From the NCBI GenBank assembly GCA_021816385.1, contig JAKAYJ010000040.1, forward strand, positions 1 to 9,021: a DNA stretch of 9,021 nucleotides, given 5' to 3'. Below are positions 5,643 through 9,021 of the stretch, one piece after another (position 1 is the stretch's first letter; every line of letters begins with the position of its first letter). The notes below the pieces were generated by a model. It was not told the origin of the DNA. It saw only the letters and a list, made by a program, of their open reading frames with translations, and did not search any database. Both the position numbers and the translations under genes were made by a program. The stretch comes from Thermoplasmata archaeon (GTDB taxonomy: Archaea; Thermoplasmatota; Thermoplasmata; Thermoplasmatales; Thermoplasmataceae).

Positions 5643-6877
5643 TGGTTAGTTTCCCCTTGAAGTTCATTGTCTGTCCAGGGCGAAACAGATTTAAGCAGAA
5701 TAAATTCGAAAATCGAAACTATCACCGCCGAAAAACCAAAAATGAAGATTGTCAACCATTCACTATGGTGCGCCAACAGATATCCGATCAGAGGGAATGC
5801 AATAACCATCGGTATTGTAAGAATAAGGTCTTTTGTATTTATCACTTTGGCTCTCTTATCCCTGGGAACAAGCTTCTGATACCATACTCTCAAGGGTATA
5901 TTCAATAATTCAGAAAAAATACCATTAACGAGCAAAATCACAGCCATTACAATAATTATTATGCCTTCCGCGAGGAGAGAAAGTCCCATTATTGACATGA
6001 CTAGACCTTCTCCAGCAGAACCTACTAGTAAATAAGTTAGCAATTTTCTTTTTCTCTTTCCAATTATTATAGACCCGCCAAGGAGCATTCCAGCAAGTTC
6101 ACAAATATAAAATATGCTCAGAGAAATCGATCCTGTGGATGTGTTTTCTACAGCTATTGTTGGTAGAATGATTGCCATTCCGGATGTCAAGAAATTGAAT
6201 ACAAATCCAAATATGATCGTGTAAAGAATAAGCTTTTTAGTTTTCAGGAATGTGAATGTTTCTTTTGTTTCCCTCCATATGTGTATCTTTTCTTTTTTTT
6301 CAGATCTGCTGAATTTTCTCAGGCCTGTATATACAATTATAGCAGAAAGTAGAAATGAAGTTGCGTCTATAAGCAACAATATGCCCCAGGAAATAGAGGA
6401 AAATCCCAGCCCGGCTATTACATAACCTCCGATCATAGAAGCATTTATACCCATGGAAAGAAGTGCATTGCGCTTGTCAAGATCTTTGTGTACTATGTCT
6501 GGGAGTAACGAGAAACTTGCTGGATTGTAGAAGGTTTCACCTATGCTTGTTCCTATTACTGCAAGCACAATGAACAGTATGAAATAAGTATTAGCAAAAA
6601 AATATGACAGGGAAACAGACAACATTAAGAAGAACATAATAAAATCAGAAAAGAAAAGGTTCTTTACTCTATTTGTTCGATCAATAAAATATCCACTAAC
6701 TCCTGTGGATACTATCCATACGAGAAATTCAGCAGAAAAAATAAGTCCAAACACGAAAGTAGACTTGGTTACATACAGTATAATAAGTGGAATGATTAGC
6801 GTTCTTATGCCATCTCCAATGGTTGAAACGGAAGACGATAGAAACAATGAGTAAAAGCCATGGTTCTCTTGATTCAT
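5639..6877 (-). CDS. MFS efflux transporter (MFS_3/EntS-like)
   Basis: A 412-residue membrane protein of about 12 hydrophobic segments in two halves, split by a charged loop at about 186-215 (RKFSRSEKKEKIHIWRETKE). The loop after segment 2 carries GYFIDRTNR (62-70), the G-x3-D-R-x2-R signature of the major facilitator superfamily. NPASFSLLPDIV (118-129) and WYQKLVPRDKRAKVIN (332-347) recall the exporter branch that includes EntS and macrolide exporters, so proton-driven export of a small molecule is the best guess; the substrate is unknown. The start is ATG at 6875-6877, the only start after an in-frame stop at 6926-6928; AGGAG at 6880-6884 lies only two bases before it. It follows a probable 54-residue gene by 19 bases and overlaps the next frame by ATGA. 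The mercury genes lie upstream, but a separate promoter stands between, so a mercury role is only a possibility. Confidence 0.88.
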   Translation of the reverse strand: MNQENHGFYSLFLSSSVSTIGDGIRTLIIPLIILYVTKSTFVFGLIFSAEFLVWIVSTGVSGYFIDRTNRVKNLFFSDFIMFFLMLSVSLSYFFANTYFILFIVLAVIGTSIGETFYNPASFSLLPDIVHKDLDKRNALLSMGINASMIGGYVIAGLGFSSISWGILLLIDATSFLLSAIIVYTGLRKFSRSEKKEKIHIWRETKETFTFLKTKKLILYTIIFGFVFNFLTSGMAIILPTIAVENTSTGSISLSIFYICELAGMLLGGSIIIGKRKRKLLTYLLVGSAGEGLVMSIMGLSLLAEGIIIIVMAVILLVNGIFSELLNIPLRVWYQKLVPRDKRAKVINTKDLILTIPMVIAFPLIGYLLAHHSEWLTIFIFGFSAVIVSIFEFILLKSVSPWTDNELQGETNQ

Positions 6878-6896
6878 TTCTCCTGCCCTTTTTTCA

Positions 6897-7061
6897 TCAC
6901 TCTTTTGGTGAGATGGTAAATAAGTTTATCATTACTGGCTGTACTTCCTTGAGTCCGGTGCTTAATATTGCTGCTCTGATGCGCTTGAATAGGTGGGAAA
7001 GTGTTCTTCTCTTTATCCCCAGTCTTCCTTTTTCCATTCCGCGTTTCAGTTGCTTTAACAC
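6897..7061 (-). CDS. Small basic protein, leaderless, first gene of the MFS operon
   Basis: A GTG at 7059-7061 opens 54 residues rich in Lys, Arg and aliphatic residues, such as RLGIKRRTLSHLFKRIRAA, followed by a milder tail, GLKEVQPVMINLFTISPKE, and TGA at 6897-6899. Codon choice (AGA, ATA, GGA, CTC, ATC) resembles the neighbours. A clear TATA box at 7082-7089 is centred about 25 bases before the GTG, so the mRNA would start at or next to the start codon. GGAG lies 4 bases upstream as well. An overlapping frame (6874-7107, 77 residues) ends in ATGA at the MFS start. It is full of Asn, Ser, Thr, Gln and His and begins upstream of the TATA box, so I judge it a shadow. No family is recognised. 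The positive helices could bind nucleic acid or membrane; the short length also allows a gene remnant. Confidence 0.5.
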   Translation of the reverse strand: MLKQLKRGMEKGRLGIKRRTLSHLFKRIRAAILSTGLKEVQPVMINLFTISPKE

Positions 7062-7081
7062 GAATCTCCATATAGAATGAG

Positions 7082-7089
7082 ATTATAAA
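7082..7089 (-). promoter_or_regulatory. TATA box for the small basic protein and MFS genes
   Basis: Minus-strand TTTATAAT matches the archaeal TATA box. A start about 25 bases on falls at about 7060, on the GTG of the small gene. It makes the MFS block a transcription unit of its own, separate from merA. Confidence 0.6.
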
Positions 7090-7128
7090 TACGAAGTTCC
7101 TGAACATGGGATAAGACTCAGTGGGAGG

Positions 7129-7141
7129 CTCTCTAAGAGAG
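7129..7141. repeat. Perfect short palindrome upstream of the MFS-block promoter
   Basis: CTCTCT, one A, AGAGAG: 6-base arms around one base, about 40-50 bases upstream of the TATA box at 7082-7089. The position suits an activator site in archaea. A role is inferred; the arms are short and simple, so chance is possible. Confidence 0.3.
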
Positions 7142-7333
7142 ATTCTGTAACTTCCCCTATGAACAAGGTGTATTGAATGGTGTAGGCTACATTAGATTGC
7201 ACATGTTACTGGTGCTGCTTGATTCATATAAACATCCCTGTAAAGTGTCTTTTTCAGGAGTAACGCGAAGTTTTAGTTGACTCATCTGGGAATAAGGTGA
7301 CCTTTTCACGTAGATACAATGATGTGAATATTG

Positions 7334-7347
7334 ACACGTATATGTGT
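7334..7347. repeat. Imperfect palindrome in the spacer
   Basis: ACACGTATATGTGT has 7-base arms with one mismatch (ACACGTA against TATGTGT). It lies far from the next TATA box, and no function can be assigned. Confidence 0.3.
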
Positions 7348-7385
7348 AAATGGTACAGCCTGGGTATACTCTTATCACCACTCTT

Positions 7386-7397
7386 TGAAAAACAAAT
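7386..7397 (-). terminator. Possible oligo-T terminator of the merA transcript
   Basis: About 25 bases after the methyltransferase stop the minus strand reads ATTTGTTTTTCA. Archaeal RNA polymerase stops at T runs without needing a hairpin. The run is short (five T after TTTG), so termination may be partial. Confidence 0.3.
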
Positions 7398-7421
7398 GAG
7401 TGACTACGAGATCTACCTAAA

Positions 7422-8072
7422 TTAATCATGTTTTTTTCTGAGAACAACAGAAACGTAAGGTTTCACAGATCCTTCAGGTGTTACGTGATCAGCGTATCTG
7501 TAGCTTAAAAGTTCGAACTCATGTCTAAAAAGAGAGAAAAGAGAATTATGGTTGTATCTTCTAACCGGGAGACCACTGCATGTTTCAGGGCCTGAATCTG
7601 CGTATGTTGTTAATACGATGTGGCCACCATTCACTGTCTTTTTTTGAGCCAGGCAAACGTATTTCTCCATATGATCCGTATCGACGAGAAAGTGGAATGT
7701 AAATCTGTCATGCCATACTTTCACGTAATTGTCAGGAATTAAATTACCTATATCCAGAATATTTCTGTTTATCAGTGTTACGCAGTGCTGTCTGTCGATG
7801 CCGGAAACCTTTGCTGTGAGATTATCCAGTGCTTTTTTGCTGACATCAATCGCAAGCATTCTTTTGTAACCCATTTTTAAGAGTGGAATAATAATTCCAT
7901 TCTGACCACAACCAATGTCCGCAACTATATCCTCTCTGTTCCTGGCGCATGAAATTATCAGATCAAGTGTCGAATATTTATTGTTCTCGTTCCAGCTCAG
8001 TAAATCTTCAGAAACAGAGTGTATCCGGTCCCAGTGCATTTCTCCGCTGAAATCTGATGATATATCTTTCAC
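7422..8072 (-). CDS. Class I SAM-dependent methyltransferase coupled to merA
   Basis: A 216-residue Rossmann-fold methyltransferase. Motif I is ADIGCGQNG at 51-59 and the acidic end of strand 2 is Asp76 in LAIDVSKKAL. The block VWHDRFTFHFLVD (119-131) and the later SGPETCSGLPVRRY (160-173), HVTPEG and a short C-terminal strand mark a small-molecule type methyltransferase subfamily that I recall from bacteria with HWD near the start (here 13-15); its substrate is not established. Cys165 in the CSGLP block is a candidate functional thiol. The start is GTG at 8070-8072: an in-frame stop lies three codons upstream, and GGAGTGA ends six bases before it. That site consists of the last merA codon and stop, so translation is coupled to merA. 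This suggests a job in mercury, thiol or other metal(loid) stress, but that is inference. A 92-bp fragment of this gene is repeated at 1981-2072. Confidence 0.88.
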   Translation of the reverse strand: MKDISSDFSGEMHWDRIHSVSEDLLSWNENNKYSTLDLIISCARNREDIVADIGCGQNGIIIPLLKMGYKRMLAIDVSKKALDNLTAKVSGIDRQHCVTLINRNILDIGNLIPDNYVKVWHDRFTFHFLVDTDHMEKYVCLAQKKTVNGGHIVLTTYADSGPETCSGLPVRRYNHNSLFSLFRHEFELLSYRYADHVTPEGSVKPYVSVVLRKKHD

Positions 8073-8078
8073 ATTTCT

Positions 8079-8085
8079 TCACTCC
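8079..8085 (-). promoter_or_regulatory. Ribosome binding site of the methyltransferase inside the merA end
   Basis: Minus-strand GGAGTGA spans the last codon and stop of merA plus one base before them, six bases before the GTG at 8072. This supports the GTG start and translational coupling. Confidence 0.7.
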
Positions 8086-9021
8086 ACACAGCAAGCCATC
8101 TTTGATATGTCGCGTATGAATGACTGCGCCGCCAGCTTTACACCTTCAGATATTGACGGGAAGATATGACTTGTTGATATAATGTCATCTATGGTATATC
8201 TGTTCTTAATTGCATATGCTCCCTCTGTTATGATATCGGTTGCGTTTGGTGCAAATACGTGCATTCCCACGATCCTGTTGTCCTTTGGATCAACTGTAAT
8301 TTTTATTATACCATCTGTTTCTCCCATTATAGTTGCCTTTGTGAGGTTTTCAAGTGAGAATACCCTGCAGGAACATGCTCCATTATTCCTGGAGAATTCG
8401 TTTTCTGTCATGCCCACACCGGCGATTTGTGGACTCGTAAAAACAGCCCATGTGGCAGATTCGTAGTCAACCTTCATTTCCTCTCCGAACATATTGCTCA
8501 CTGCTATTACGCCTTCTCTTGCAGCCAGAGTTTCCAGGAACATTCTCTTGGATACGCAGTCACCAGCAGCAAATATTCCAGGAGCAGTGGTTTTCATTGT
8601 GTCAGAGGTCATTATGAGGCCCCGGGAATCCGTCTTTACTCCTGCAGTTTCAAGATTCAGTTGATCCGTGTTTGGAATTCTTCCAGTGGCAACTATTACT
8701 TCCTCGACCTCAAGATCCTCAGATCCTCTGTGAGTTATAAAGCTGATAGTTTTGCCCTTCGTGCTCTTCCTGACCTGGCTTATCCTGGCCCTGAGATAAA
8801 ATTTCATACCCTCGTCTTCCAGTCTCTTCTTTATTGCTGCACCAATTTCAGGCTCGGTCTGGGGAAGCAGAGAATCAAGAGCCTCTATGACTGTTACGTG
8901 TGTGCCAAGATGGAGAAGAGCCTGCCCAATTTCAAGACCTATTGCTCCTCCACCTATTATTCCAACCGACTCAGGCAGCTTATCCAGGCTCCAGATGGAA
9001 TCACTTGTCAGAAAGCCTGTT
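8079..9021 (-). CDS. merA: Mercuric reductase, C-terminal part (5' end beyond the window)
   Basis: MerA reduces Hg(II) to volatile Hg(0) with NAD(P)H and FAD in the cytoplasm. The frame is open to the right edge, with 313 residues visible; an ATG at 8805-8807 is internal. In order, from the first visible residue: the second nucleotide-binding domain with IIGGGAIGLEIG (21-32), EEVIVATGRIP, the second FAD strand with GIFAAGDC, then the dimerisation domain ending ISEGVKLAAQSFIRD and KMACCVE. The vicinal Cys pair near the C-terminus separates MerA from lipoamide dehydrogenase, and VKLAAQSF closely matches the MerA tail. Tn501-type enzymes have FPYLTMVEG, whose Tyr helps to bind Hg; here it is FPSISEG, two residues shorter and without Tyr, as in the FPT-type deep-branching enzymes I recall. 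The redox-active CxxxxC and any NmerA domain lie outside the window. The stop runs into the methyltransferase gene six bases on, forming an operon. Confidence 0.93.
   Translation of the reverse strand, partial: TGFLTSDSIWSLDKLPESVGIIGGGAIGLEIGQALLHLGTHVTVIEALDSLLPQTEPEIGAAIKKRLEDEGMKFYLRARISQVRKSTKGKTISFITHRGSEDLEVEEVIVATGRIPNTDQLNLETAGVKTDSRGLIMTSDTMKTTAPGIFAAGDCVSKRMFLETLAAREGVIAVSNMFGEEMKVDYESATWAVFTSPQIAGVGMTENEFSRNNGACSCRVFSLENLTKATIMGETDGIIKITVDPKDNRIVGMHVFAPNATDIITEGAYAIKNRYTIDDIISTSHIFPSISEGVKLAAQSFIRDISKMACCVE

Larger units (their letters stand above)
7090..7421. other. Spacer between the mercury block and the MFS block
   Basis: About 330 bases with no gene I accept. A minus-strand frame through 7187-7447 (86 codons) overlaps the methyltransferase end, is rich in Cys, His, Tyr and Ser and has no start context, so it is probably chance. 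The spacer holds two short inverted repeats (7129-7141 and 7334-7347) and an oligo-T run in the transcript just after the methyltransferase gene. Confidence 0.6.

Noticed and set aside
5467..5667. 66-residue Cys-rich minus-strand frame after the MFS gene, at first sight a metal-binding protein
   Set aside because: The overlapping frame that starts at 5642 is better coupled to the MFS gene and more protein-like; the Cys and His residues seem a by-product of the wrong frame.
6874..7107. 77-residue minus-strand frame with an ATGA overlap on the MFS start
   Set aside because: Its residue make-up is polar and shadow-like, it begins upstream of the likely promoter, and an overlapping 54-residue frame looks far more like a protein.
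7187..7447. 86-residue minus-strand frame overlapping the methyltransferase 3' end
   Set aside because: Unusually rich in Cys, His, Tyr and Ser, no ribosome site or promoter, and overlaps a solid gene by 26 bases.
1..9021. CRISPR array, insertion sequence with terminal inverted repeats, or rRNA gene
   Set aside because: No regularly spaced repeats, no transposase, and no rRNA-like stretch seen on either strand.

Overview
The window looks like chromosomal DNA of a moderately AT-rich archaeon, most likely of the Thermoplasmata (acidophilic Thermoplasmatales type). The reasons are archaeal TATA boxes about 25 bases ahead of start codons that lack a Shine-Dalgarno (leaderless starts), GGAGG/GGAGTGA ribosome sites on internal operon genes, frequent AGA, ATA and GGA codons, ATGA gene overlaps, and the gene content: VapBC, a MazF-like pair, and a short MerA ending in a Cys pair. 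The lineage is an inference. Every gene I accept lies on the minus strand, so transcription runs from right to left.

Layout from the right edge, in the direction of transcription. (1) 9021-7422 is a mercury block. It holds the C-terminal two thirds of mercuric reductase (merA), cut by the window edge, followed 6 bases later by a class I SAM-dependent methyltransferase whose ribosome site lies in the last codons of merA. (2) 7421-7062 is a non-coding spacer with two short inverted repeats and a good TATA box. (3) 7061-5355 holds a probable leaderless 54-residue basic protein, a 12-segment MFS exporter, and a reading frame joined to the exporter stop by an ATGA overlap. That last frame is protein-like for about 95 codons but is broken by two ochre stops. 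(4) 5359-2180 holds a promoter, a tiny and apparently frameshifted leader ORF, and a coupled pair of about 506-residue MutS-family ATPases. The pair lacks the mismatch-recognition domain and probably forms a heterodimer. (5) 2140-1623 is a decayed zone. It contains a 92-bp, roughly 93% identical copy of the SAM-binding part of the methyltransferase gene 5.8 kb away, which shows that the two regions have exchanged DNA. (6) 1593-58 carries two antitoxin-toxin pairs (VapB-VapC, then a ribbon-helix-helix antitoxin with a PemK/MazF toxin). They are separated by a spacer with a 19-bp piece resembling a tRNA 3' end.

The whole reads as accessory DNA: metal detoxification, efflux, two addiction modules, gene fragments and a possible tRNA-derived integration scar, around one well preserved but functionally uncharacterised MutS-like operon. 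The most interesting items are the merA-coupled methyltransferase and its fragment, the asymmetric MutS-like pair, and the small or broken ORFs that standard gene calling would miss.
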